A stretch of DNA of 64,000 nucleotides from Paguma larvata. Its lineage: Eukaryota > Chordata > Mammalia > Carnivora > Viverridae. The notes under the pieces are model-generated. The model was not told the DNA's origin. It worked only from the letters and a program-made list of their open reading frames with translations, and made no database searches. Location of the stretch: NCBI GenBank assembly GCA_030068075.1, contig CM057823.1, positions 15,100,485 through 15,164,484 on the forward strand. Reading direction: 5' to 3'. This document shows, one piece after another, positions 46,114 through 56,640 of this stretch. Made by a program: the position numbers and the translations under genes. Each line of letters starts with the position of its first letter. Position 1 is the first letter of the stretch.

Positions 46114-47354
46114 AGAAAACAATCAAAAAGAGGCAAACTCCTACCCAAGGAGGCAGCTATTTGAGGTCATGCTGCCTGCGTTTAGAAGAATTTTGTTCCA
46201 AACTAACACCACCACCATCCTCACCACCACCACACCAGGCTTTCTCCTGTAGGGTTTTTCCAGGGTTCGCCTGGTAGAAGGCTCTGAAAAAGTCTGAACC
46301 TTGCATTTCTAAGCTGGAAGGGTGTTCCCACCATCCCAGTGGATAAGTCACCGCAGCTCTTGTTGGGGTCCAGTGTCCAAGAGGAGGTGTTGAGGGTGAG
46401 CTGGCGTCTGTGGGGGTATGGTGGGGAGGTTTGCAGAAGGATGATGGAAACAGAAACTCACAGGGCCCAAGTGAACTTCTGGTTTCCAAAGCATAGGGTC
46501 TGTAAGATTCTGGAGAAAAGCCGGGCATCTTTAGGGATGGACAGTTTCAGTTTATGGTTTTGGACCCTCCACATACTACACGGTTTTCTAGAGATCTTGC
46601 TAGGTGTCACACTCCCTCATGCCCCAGACACCTGTCAATTGTTGGGCCTATTGTTACAGAATGGAGGTTGTTGGGGAAGGAGTTGCTATGGCAAATGCTA
46701 TTGAGTTGAGGTGGATGCACTAGTTCCTCTGGCTTCTGTGGAACTACAGAAGCTTCCCCCATCGCCCTTTTACCAAGTTAATGCTGACTAACTGTGTAAG
46801 TCAAGCACAGTAATGGGACTTCATGAGCCACTTTAGTGCTTCCCACGTTCTATAGCAGACCCTCCCCAGCAGCCATGACCCCTTTCTTCTTTCCACCCCT
46901 CATCCAGCCACATGCCCTAGGAGAAGTCACTCCATGCTCGGCACAAGGCTGGCTCCGATTCGTCTGAGGACGCTTCCATTCCTTTTGACGGTTTCTGTTT
47001 CAGAAAAGAGCGTATGACCAAACTGTGGCCCACAGAACTCGAGGGGGGAAGTGTGCCAGAGGCCCTGGGAGTGTCTCCTCACTCCTAGAGGAGCCGTGGA
47101 AAGAAGGTTCTTTGCTCTCTCCAGCCCATGAAGAACTTTAGTCTAATTCCTGGAATCTTGCTGCTTGCCTGAGGTTGAAGCTTGCAGAAGGACGGGGGAT
47201 GAACCAAGAGAAGCACAGAGAAATGCAACCAGGGTTCTGATATATGGTCCCTTCGGTGAGATAATAGATCCCCTCACTGTTTAAGCCGGTTTAAGCAGGG
47301 GTTTCTACTTATTGCTGTCAGATCGTCCTACTGGTACAGCAATATAGGCAGACA
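46114..47354. other. Unique non-coding DNA
   Basis: Only a CAC-rich low-complexity stretch (about 46205-46235) stands out. Confidence 0.4.
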
Positions 47355-47495
47355 TGTTTTCTCCCTGTGCTACGGATGAGGAAATTGGAGCTCGAAGAGG
47401 CTCAGCGATGCTTCTGAGGTAGTACAGCTCCTTAGCTGTACAGGATTTGAACCCAGTGTGGCCCAACCCCTAAGCCTGTTTTCTTAACACACACA
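47355..47495 (+). mobile_element. MIR SINE
   Basis: 'TACGGATGAGGAAATTGGAGCTCGAAGAGGCTCAGCGATG', then 'GTAGTACAGCTCCTTAGCTGTACAGGATTTGAACCCAGTG' and 'AAGCCTGTTTTCTTAACA', follows the MIR core and 3' half. Confidence 0.8.
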
Positions 47496-47591
47496 ATTTG
47501 GAGTCCCTGGTTGACACAATTAATCTGACCCTTGGTCGGAAAGGCACGGGCCGTGGACGTGCATGGGGAGGGCTTTGGTTCCCTGCGGTGC

Positions 47592-47607
47592 GGGGGGGGG
47601 GGGGGGG
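47592..47607 (+). repeat. Poly-G run
   Basis: Sixteen consecutive Gs directly after GGTGC. Length is prone to sequencing error. Confidence 0.9.
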
Positions 47608-48291
47608 AGGTCGTCCCAATCAAGGTAAATGACACCTCGTCAGTGTACTCGTCCTGGGGTTGACCTGGTAAGCATGGTGCTTTTGGAGCCCAGGACATGT
47701 ATGGGAGAACCAGGGCTTTAGGTGAGAACAAAAGAGGACTTCACATGGAAGAATAAGAATTTTCGGTGTTCCATAAAGACTCCCATTCATGCTTCATGAG
47801 TCACCTTAAATGCCATTTTCTCAGGAAAGGTTTCCTAATCCCAGGTTTGGTCAATGATTGTATTATATACTCTCGTAGTACCTAAACTTCTCGTCCTTAC
47901 CCCAGTTACAGTTGGGTAATTGCCTGATGTCTGTCTGCTCTGCAGACTATACATGCCTGAGTCCTCTGTGCTTCCTTTCCTCTGAGCCCACCCCCACCCA
48001 GCCATTGGTTTGGTTTTCACCCCCAGCGGACAGGAGTGCATCTGTCCAAACAGACAGGACATCGCTAGGGAGGGCGGTGGTTCTGCGTACAGAGCTGCCG
48101 TGAGCCGGGGAACGGGCCTGAGGCCAGGCTGCAGGGGAAGGCAGGAGGCCTGGGGGTCTAGAGACAGCACACCACTGTGACAGAGTATAGAAAGAAAATG
48201 AAAGGAAACCAAAGAGAAACCTCATCTATTCAAAATTTTAGCTAGAAATCTGTACGTAGAAAAGAAGCATTGTACAACCTCTTTATCATCA

Positions 48292-48360
48292 AGACAGACA
48301 CACACACGTGGACACACACATGGACGTACATACAGACACACACACACAGACACACACACG
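48292..48360 (+). repeat. Interrupted CA microsatellite
   Basis: ACACAC blocks separated by GTGGACA, TGGACGTACATACAG and similar interruptions. Confidence 0.95.
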
Positions 48361-48483
48361 GAAGGGACCTGGACTAACTTTCATTACCACAGTGAAGTTA
48401 TACAAGATTTTCTGGACTGGTTTTAAAACTTCACTGTCATTTGTAACTTATTTCTTATTTGAACACGCTTTGAAAGTACCCCA

Positions 48484-48698
48484 GGGGCGCCTGGGTGGCT
48501 CAGTAGGCTAAGTGTCTGACTTCAGCTCAGGTCATGATCTCACGGTCTGTGAGTTCGAGCCCCGCGTCGGTCTCTGTGCTGATGGCTCAGAGCCTGGACC
48601 CTGCTTCAGATTCTGCGTCTGCCTCTCTCTCTCTTTGCCCTTCCCCTGCTCACTCTCTGTCTCTCAAAAATAAATAAACGTTAAAAAATAAAAAAAAA
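48484..48698 (+). mobile_element. SINEC, plus orientation, near consensus
   Basis: Head GGGGCGCCTGGGTGGCTCAG, an A-box-like TGGCTCAGTAGG and an intact B-box-like GAGTTCGAGCCCC. The CT body ends in AAAAATAAATAAACG. Perfect 13-bp duplication TGAAAGTACCCCA at 48471-48483 and 48699-48711. One of the youngest-looking SINEs in the window. Confidence 0.97.
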
Positions 48699-48711
48699 TG
48701 AAAGTACCCCA

Positions 48712-49230
48712 AAAAGAACTACTACAGATGAACTTTTGGTAAAATATAATTATTGCCTTGCACTGAAGTGATTTTATTTTGTTGGCGGAGGCGGTGGCTC
48801 CTTCCGATGTCTAGAACCTAGTAGGTGCTCAGTAAGTCAGTGTTCAATAAAGGAAGGAAAGTGATCACTGATTATACTTGATTTCTATGAAGAAGAGAAG
48901 CAGAAAGAAATGAGTTTGTTTTAACAAAGTGCATACAACTAAGGGTATTTCTACAAATGCAATTCCCTTCAACCAATCTTGCCCAAAGAAGAAAGAAAAG
49001 AGCTTAGAGGATGTCAAGGCTGCTGGGGACAAAGAGGAGGTATGGAGTGACGTGTGCCCAGGCCTGTTGGGGGCCCGCCATTTCCTAGCTTGTTCATCAT
49101 TATCAGGTATTTATTCAGCACATACTCGTAGCACATGACAGGGAACTGGTGGTATTCACGAAGAGGTATAACACAGCTTCTGCGGGAAAGAAACACCGCA
49201 GTCACGCTGGCCTTTTAAAGTCAGAATATG
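48712..49230. other. Unique DNA; possible L2/MIR tail near 48,810
   Basis: 'GAACCTAGTAGGTGCTCAGTAAG' followed by 'TTCAATAAAGGAAGG' resembles an L2/MIR 3' end. The last 35 bp before the SINE (GCAGTCACGCTGGCCTTTTAAAG) weakly resemble the GOT2 codons just upstream of the pseudogene start. Confidence 0.35.
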
Positions 49231-49434
49231 GGGGCACCTGGGTGGCTCAGTCGGTTGAGCTTCTGATTTCAGCTCAGCTGCTCATGGGTTCAGGCCCCAC
49301 GTCTGGCTCTGTGCTGACAGCTCAGAGCCTGGAGCCTGCTTCAGATTGTGTCTCCCTCCCTCTCTGCCCCTCCCCTGCTCATGCTCTGTCTCTCTCTGTC
49401 TCTCTCTCAAAAAATAAAATAAAACATTAAAAAA
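49231..49434 (+). mobile_element. SINEC, plus orientation, abutting the GOT2 pseudogene
   Basis: Starts GGGGCACCTGGGTGGCTCAG and ends in AAAATAAAATAAAACATTAAAAAA. A 10-bp deletion is visible near the B box (CTGCTCATGGGTTCAGGCC). No convincing target duplication. GOT2 homology begins immediately after its A-tail. Confidence 0.93.
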
Positions 49435-49440
49435 GTTTTT

Positions 49441-51600
49441 GAAAAAGGTGAATCTGGGAGTTGGTGCCCACTGGGATGATAACGGAGCCTTATGTGCTCC
49501 CTCATGTCCAGAAGGCAGAGGCCCAGATGGTTGCAAAAATTTGGACAAAGAATACCTGCCCGTTGCAGCACTTGCTGAATTTTGTTAAGGCGTCTGTAGA
49601 ACTAGCCCTGGGTGAGAAGAGCGAAGTGTTGAAAAGTAGCCTCTATGTCACCAGGCAGACCATTTCTGGAACCATGGGTCTCGAGGATTGGAGCCAGTTT
49701 TCTGCAAAGATTTTTTAAGTTCACCCGAGATGTCTTTCTGCCCGAACCATCCCGGGGAAATCACATACCCGCCTACGGGTGCTGTAGAAGATGTTACAAA
49801 AATGCTACAGCAAAGTGTTCCTCTCCTCCATGCCTGTGCCCACAATCCCACGGGAGTGGACCCTCGCCCCGAGCAGCAGAAGGAAACAGCAACAATGGCG
49901 AAGAGAAACAATCTCTTTGCATGCTTTGACATGGCCTACCAAGGCTTCGCCAGCGGTCATGGTAACAAGGATGCCTGGCTGTGTGCCCCTTCATCAAACA
50001 GGGCATTCATGTTTGTCTCTGCCAATCCTCTACCGAGAACATGGGCTTATACGGTGAGCACGTGGGAGTGTTCACTGTGGTCGGCAAAGAGGCTGATGAA
50101 GCCAAAAGGGTGGAGTCACAGTTGAAGATCTCGATCCATATTCCAACCCTCCAATTAATGGGGCCCAGATGGCCTCCACCGTCCTGACCAGCCCTGACCT
50201 GCAGACACAGTGGCTGCAGGAAGTAAAGGCATGGCTGGCAGCATCATTAGCATGCGGGCCCAGCTGGTCTCCAACCACAAGGAAGCGGGCTCCTCCCACA
50301 TCTGGCAGCAGGTCACTGACCAGATGGCGTGTTTTGTTTCACGGGATGAAAGCCTGAACAGGTGGAGAGGCTGACCAAGGAGTTCTCCATCTACATGACA
50401 AAGGATGGTCATATGTCTGTGACAGGGGTCGCCTTGGGCCATGTGGACTACCTCGTCCACACCATTCTCTAGGTCACCAAGTAATTTCCCTGGTGAGAGG
50501 GAACAGAGACCACCTTCCGGTCTTCAGCTTCTGCTATTGTGAGATTCACACGGAAGAAGAAGGAGGGTGGATAGTGGGGAGCTGGTCCTTTCTTTCAGCT
50601 GTAGTACTTAACACTCAACTATTGAATGTGTTTCTCAGAAAAGAACACGTAGTGAAATAGGGCAGAGGCATCTGTGGCTGGTATCTGAAACCTTGTGGCT
50701 CAAAACCAAACCCTTGCTCATCTTTTAGCCGTTCCAAGAGTTTACATGTACAAGAAAGACACAGACCCCCCCCACCCCACCCCCCCAAAAAAAAAAACAA
50801 ATATTGCAATTGCAATATTCCAGAAGCTTTAACTGGAGCACCTCATGGTGTTGGGGGCACCTCTGTGGATCCAGCCTGAGAATAGCACCTACAGGAGGCG
50901 TTGTGGGAAGACCTCGTTCTAACATGAGCAGTCAGCCCCATGCGTGTCCTCCCCTGATTGAGCAAGCTTAACAACAGACCTTGTCCCAGAAATCATGTTA
51001 CATGAAAACCAGTAAGTCTGCCGCAAGGAAAAGATGCTGTTTCCTGTCTTATTTAAGAAAAAAAAAAAGAAAACCACTCTTCTTTTTAATGCTTTCGGGC
51101 ATTTTAAGGTTCCTGTCTTCCCCTTTATCCTTGCTGTTCTTTTCCTTAGGTGCCGAGATCTATAACTAGCCTAGATTTTCACCCTATTCTACTGCTTGGT
51201 TGACCATCAACCCCATCCTATAGGATAAACTTGAAGAACGAAGAATATAATTTACGGCTCATCCCACACCCTCTCCTTCCTCATCAGAGAATAGCAGAAA
51301 GTAGGTCACTGCACTTGCTCTCAGCATCCTCTTCAATGATTGTCTCCTTTCATTGCTGGGACGTCGCCTTTGCCCAGTTGGACCCCTGACTTCATTTAGC
51401 ACGGTCGTGAAGTCTCTCATCTCACACATGGGTGGGTGGTGCAGGGCAGAACCAGGGAAGAGGCTATCTGGGCTTTGGTTTCAGCCTTTGTGTGCTGTGA
51501 ACTGGGCTCAGGCTTCACCCTTTGGAAAGATAACTCCCATCTACTCCAATCAGGTAGACTTATTGTATGCAGCCTGTTTCTCTGTTAAAATAAAGTGACT
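49441..51600 (+). pseudogene. GOT2: Processed pseudogene of mitochondrial aspartate aminotransferase
   Basis: The parent enzyme is the PLP-dependent mitochondrial aminotransferase that interconverts aspartate + 2-oxoglutarate and oxaloacetate + glutamate. Intronless homology begins at AATCTGGGAGTTGG (codons for NLGVGA), so the first exon's worth of protein is missing. Recognisable blocks: PYVLPHVQKAEAQ (49488 on), [24 protein letters not shown], then [83 protein letters not shown], and a VTK stop at about 50485. At least four frameshifts separate them. About 70 bp are deleted near 49768 (between GNHT-like and TGAVEDV). The catalytic lysine context SYAKN reads SSTEN, so the PLP lysine is lost. 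Downstream DNA to AATAAA at 51589 looks like the parent 3'UTR (inference). A non-functional retrocopy. Confidence 0.93.
50767..50797 (+). repeat. C-rich then A-rich low-complexity run
   Basis: CCCCCCCC-ACCCC-ACCCCCCC followed by eleven As, inside the GOT2-derived 3' region. Confidence 0.85.
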
Positions 51601-51603
51601 GTA

Positions 51604-51819
51604 GGGGCGCCTGGGTGGCTCAGTCGGTTGGGTGTCTGACTCTTGATTTTGACCCAGGTCATGAACTCACAGTTTGTGAGATTGAGCCCCACATTGGGCT
51701 CTGTGCTAACTGCACGGATCCTGCTTGGGATTCTGTCTCTCCCTCTTTCTCTGCCCTTCCCCTGCTCATGTGGTCTTCTTCTCTCCCAAAAATAAATAAA
51801 TAAACTGAAAAATAAAATA
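51604..51819 (+). mobile_element. SINEC, plus orientation, inserted at the GOT2 poly(A)-signal
   Basis: Head GGGGCGCCTGGGTGGCTCAG, body with TCTTGATTTTGACCCAGG, and tail of AATAAATAAATAAAC and AAAATAAAATAAAAT. Sixteen-bp duplication with two mismatches (AAATAAAGTGACTGTA at 51588-51603; AAATAAAGTTATTGTA at 51820-51835), so the AATAAA of the retrocopy is duplicated. Confidence 0.95.
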
Positions 51820-51879
51820 AAATAAAGTTATTGTAGACCTAGAGGGGTGGGTGGGGAGGGGAAAGGCATCCTACTTCCC

Positions 51880-52320
51880 ATAGGGTAAAGAGAACAGTCT
51901 CCAGCCCATGTGCCCTACCTAAGTCACCAGGCTTTTCTCAAGGCACTCTCCCTCCAAATCTCTGCCCTTCAACCCTACGGGTCTTTCCATCCTTTGAATG
52001 CTTGGTTGTCCTGCCCACACACAGTTTTGTCTGCCTGAGGTGACCTCACTGTCCCCTAGCTAACGCCCACTCAGCCTTCGGAGGTCAGATCAAGATCAAA
52101 CTTCACTTATTCAAGAAGACCTTCCCGAATCCCCCGGAATGGGTCCGGTTGCCCTGCCATCTTCTCTCATGCAAACTCTATGTCCCTTTAAAAGTACTTA
52201 TCCAGCGAGTAATTAAGTAAATGGGCAATTATGTGTTTAACGTCCATCTCTCCTCTAGATTCAAACTTGAAGAAAATAAGCATGTTTCTCTTATCCTAGC
52301 TGGATTCCCAGGTCCCAAAA
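51880..52320 (+). mobile_element. L2 (LINE2) 3' fragment
   Basis: Text in the L2 order: 'CAGTCTCCAGCCCATGTGCCCTACCTAAGTCACCAGG', 'TCAGATCAAGATCAAACTTCACTTATTCAAGAAGACCTTCCCGAATCCCC', 'TCTAGATTCAAACTTGAAGAAAATAAGCATG'. No reading frame. Confidence 0.65.
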
Positions 52321-54600
52321 TTGTATGTTTTGTCGAGGGAAAGAATGAATGTTAAATACAGTTATCTTCTTCTACTCTCCTATCCAGGTGTTTATTGTGG
52401 GCTTCTCATACTCTGTCCATCCTACAAGAATCAAGAGTTGTTTAGAGTTCTGTCCTCAAGCCTTATTTTTTCCTTTTTTCCTAGCCTTCCAGTGAGATCC
52501 CATGCAGCAGTTACCATCTTTATGTTCATCATTCTTCCCCAGATTTCTGTAGAATCCCTACCCTCACAACAACTGCCTCCCAGGCATCCTCCCGTTGACC
52601 TTGTATAGGTACCTACACTTCAATTTTGAGGCCAGCCTTGTTGTAAAAGCCTCGTCTGGTTATTACCATAATTTCACGTTTCGCTCTCCCCAGCCTTTCT
52701 CAACCACCAGCAACTCCTGAATGCAGACTCCTCTTCTTGACCCCTGGGCCTTAGCACAGCTGAGCTCAAACATATGAAGAGGAGTTTGGGGACAGATGGA
52801 CTGTAGGCTGTTCATGGGGGAGTAACATGAGGAAACTACTTAGGCAGCTTCGTTTCCCTTATTCTGTAATCTGAATCACCAGTGTTCAGATGACGAAACA
52901 GAGTAAAATATTCACGACGTTTGTGGAAAATATTCAGAAGCTTTTGATTCAAGTGAAATTTAGTGCTTTGGCAAGATAGCAGAAGCAGAATTCAATTAAA
53001 TCAGAGGAAAAACAGAGTGTTGCAGAAAGGGGAGGAACTTAGGATGGAAAAAGGAACACTCGCTAATAAGCGAGCATGACTGTCAAACATCAAGAAAAAG
53101 AGAAACGGAATCCTAGTAGAAAATACCTTTAAATTAGCATGCTAGTACCAAGCTCTCAAAGCGAATTTGTTTCTAATTGTATAGACTCTAGAAAGCACGT
53201 AAGAGGACAAACTAATTGGGGTGGTGAAAAGATCCTTGGACTGGGAGTCTGAAGACTCAAGTCAATCTCTTTCATATGGTAAAACCTCAGTAGAATCGGA
53301 GACCATGAGACCTGGCTGAAAGCTGAGGGGTCATCCCATCCAGACGTCTCCCTGAGAAAGCAAAGAAGTGGAGCCCCCTTGTGGGGGCACCTCCAAAACC
53401 ACATTGCAGTCCTGGCCCGCTGTGCCCCACACCTGGCTGTCTCACTAGCTTCTTGCTCCCAACGTAGGAGATGCTGTTTCTACACAAGCCCTTAAATATG
53501 TGATTTCAGTGGAAGCAGCCACGGGCTGCCCTCATTTATGAAGCAACATTGATCAGAGCAAAAATAGTGATCATCTTCAAATCACATAAATTGACTTCCT
53601 CCACTGCTCCAGAGCTGCTGGGGAGCCTGGGAAAGACCTGAAACAGAGACAGAAAGCCGAGGCGCGAGCGGTGGTGCAGAAAGCTCTGAGGAATAGTCAG
53701 GGACTCTTATTTTCTCCAGTGACTATTTATTAAGCACGTATGAAGGCACTCAGGTAGGGGCTGCGGTGATTCAAAGACAGACCTTGGGGAAGCCTCTCAG
53801 CGAACAACAGGAGGCGTCCAGGACGTTCCCTACGGGGACTTACGCAGTGTGGCCGCAGTAAGTTCTGGGCTCAATGGGGCCCCAAGCAAAAAAAAAAAAA
53901 AAAGACAGTATCTCCCATGGGAGACGCGCTCCCGCCATCACTGTTCGTCCAGAAATATGTGGAGAGGCTCTTTTAGAGGGAATACAAGCTGACTTACACT
54001 CAAAATGAGGAGAGAGAATGAGCTTAGCTTGCAGCCTCAAAAGAAGCAAATATAATCACAAGAAGTGTCTTTGAATGGAAAGTTAATAAAAAATTATTTG
54101 GTATAAATTCTACAAGCTCTTTTTTCTCAAAAAAAAGATAGATTATCATTTGACTGGGTTGGTTTAACTGTGTTAACTAAGGTTTTCGGGGCTCATTCAA
54201 CTCATTTTGTGAGTTATTTTTACAAAAACCCAATTACTTTAAAAATTGACTGCAAGCGTGCGTACTTAAGCACTCCAAAGCAGACAATTAGCGCTTATAA
54301 AACAGTGAATCATACTGCAAGGTGTCTCCTCAAGACTGTCAGTTCTTAGTAGTCACCTCGGGGAAACCCTGATACTTACAAACTTGGAACTTGCAAGTAG
54401 TCACAACCAAGAGCAAAACTATTTTTAGAGCAAAAACATGAACTCCGGCCACTACCAGCAGAGGGCAGTAACAATTATCTAGCCTCATTTTAGTCTGAAT
54501 ACAATTTTGCCCCGACATTAGCCAGGAGTCTAATGTGTGTTTATTACATTTACATTTAGTGTGTAGGTACTTTTATGAGCATTCTTTATTCCAATAAATG
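52321..54600. other. Unique non-coding DNA; AT-rich conserved-looking patch at 54.06-54.33 kb
   Basis: No gene recognised. A 15-A run is at about 53889. The 54.06-54.33 kb patch has CAGACAATTAGCGCTTATAAAACAG-like text suggestive of a regulatory element, not proven. Confidence 0.4.
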
Positions 54601-54612
54601 CAGAATAGAAAT

Positions 54613-54852
54613 TGGGGTGCCTGGGTGGCTCAGTCGGTTGAGCCTCTGACTTCAGCTCTGGTCATGATCTCACAGTTTGCAGGTTTGAGCCCCGCTTCGG
54701 GCTCTGTGCTGACAGCTTGGAGCCTGGACCCTGTTTCAGATTCTGTGTCTCCCTCTTTCTCTGCCCCTCCCCCACTTGTACGCGGCCTCTCTGTCCCTCT
54801 CTCTGTCTCTCTCTCTCAAAAATGAATAAAACATTAACAAATTTTTAAAATA
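54613..54852 (+). mobile_element. SINEC, plus orientation
   Basis: Head GGGGTGCCTGGGTGGCTCAG, B-box-like GCAGGTTTGAGCCCC, long CT body and AAAAATGAATAAAACATT tail. Perfect 12-bp duplication CAGAATAGAAAT at 54601-54612 and 54853-54864. Confidence 0.96.
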
Positions 54853-54864
54853 CAGAATAGAAAT

Positions 54865-56204
54865 AGAAACAATAGAAAACTTGGAAGAAAACCATGTGCA
54901 GAAGACATTACTCATGGGCCCAGAGGAACAGTTCAGCATCACAAAACGAGTGTGTAGAAAGAACTACTCTCATCAGTTAATAACATTTAGCCAAAGATTA
55001 GGGAGAGTAACCACCCAACTGAACTTTAAAAACGGGAGGGGAGGGCTTGGCAGGTGTGAGGAAAAAAGGCCAGCAGGTCATTCAGCGTTTCAGCATGGTA
55101 AAAGGCGCAAGCCACCGCGGCTTGCTGACAAGCCCGGATGACGAGCCATAGATGCCCAGGCGTCATCGGACGTGCGGGCCGAGAAGTGGGTGGGGCCATG
55201 TCCAATGCAGGTGGAGCAGCTGCGAGTTTCGGCAGGAAGATTCCATCCCGCAGGGGACTACGGGGCTCAGTGAGCCGAACAAGAACTGAATTCAAGACCT
55301 CCTTTCCCGCCTCGGCGGGGTCACCAACCTGCACTCACGAACTGATTGCTGGGTACCTCCGGTGTGTGTGCCAGTCATCCTGGAGGGGGGCTGTCTGCCC
55401 AAGAGATTTTCCTCCCAGTGGAAACTGCTCTGATTTGGAAATAGGTGTCAATTAGAAGTCAAGCTACTGACGGGGAGCAGAAGATGCCACCCCTACGTAT
55501 GCCACTTCGGCACAAGGATTATTCGTTGCCGAAGGCACCGAAAAAACAGCAGGAGCAAGAAGGGGGCCCTGACCTCGCCTCTTCCTCCTGGAAGCAAGAG
55601 CTAAAAAACTCCCCTGGGAACAATGTCCTCTCCGTATCAGGAGGAAACAAACATTCTTATGCCAGAGAGGAGGCGCGGAGGCGGAGAAGATTCTATACAC
55701 ACAGACCTTGTTAAGTAATTCTCGTCTTCCTTTGGCTTCTCCATGTGACTTAGTTACTTGTTCATAATTGCCTGTCTTGGTCCAGCTTGGTATGAAATAA
55801 TTTACATTTCACCACTTTTGAGTATTTGGTGTTTTTTTTTGTGTGTGTGTGTGGAGACTTTCATGTACATGTAAAAATAAATGCATCTGCTTGTCTCCTG
55901 TGAATCTGTTTTATATCTATTTAATTCTCAGGACAAGCTGGAGACCCCGAAAGAGTGGAGGTTAAGTTTTGCCTCCCTTACATTTTGCCTACGAGGAAAA
56001 GACCCCATCTGCTTTTCAAGGTCTTAGAAGAATTGTTTGTTCATCTGTGGGATGACAACACATTGGGGGACCATAGCCATAAACCTTTCCTAGCCAGCGG
56101 CACCTACATGGGGGACAAAAAGTCTTAGTAACAGCTTTTTATGACCACCAACCTTCTCTCCTTGGATGCTTACACTCGCTGCTTCTCCCACTCAGTTGGA
56201 ATCT
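54865..56204. other. Unique non-coding DNA
   Basis: Several short frames at 55.0-55.7 kb overlap in different frames and have no domain. A TG run is at about 55839-55852. Confidence 0.4.
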
Positions 56205-56640
56205 ATTTCCTCTCACCTTGAACCTGGCCTGACCTTGCAACTTGTTTCACTTGTTTTCATTTCTGTCCGAATCAGGATGCAAGAGAAAGGACACTCTCGG
56301 TCTTCTGAGCTCAGGATTTAAGGACCGGCAGCCTCAGCTCGCTCGTGCTCTCTCAGGAGCCAGCTGCCGTGTAAAACGCCCAACTACACGGAGATCGGTG
56401 CTGTGAAGCAGCCCGAGCCAGCAGTGTGGACAGATCGTAGGGAGAAGAGCCAAGACACCTGGCCGGTGCCCCCCAGCCCATCAGCCGACGGGATGCAGAC
56501 ACACAAACAACTCCAGGCACGACTGTCGGGAAAACCACCGGGCAACCCGCAGAATCGTGAAATTGTAAGAAACTGCTTTTGTTTTAAGCTCAGAGGTTTT
56601 GGGGTCGTTCATTTTGCATTTCTGGAATAACAAGTGTGAA
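56205..56640 (+). mobile_element. MaLR/ERVL-type LTR relic
   Basis: 'GAACCTGGCCTGACCTTGCAACTTG', 'AGGAGCCAGCTGCCGTGTAAAACGCCCAACTAC', 'CAACCCGCAGAATCGTGAAATTGTAAGAAACTGCTTTTGTTTTAAGCTCAGAGGTTTTGGGGTCGTTCATTTTGCATTT' follow the 3' half of MLT1-like LTRs ('cacagaatcgtgagaaataa..ttgttttaagccactaagttttgggg'). No internal retroviral sequence. Confidence 0.55.
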
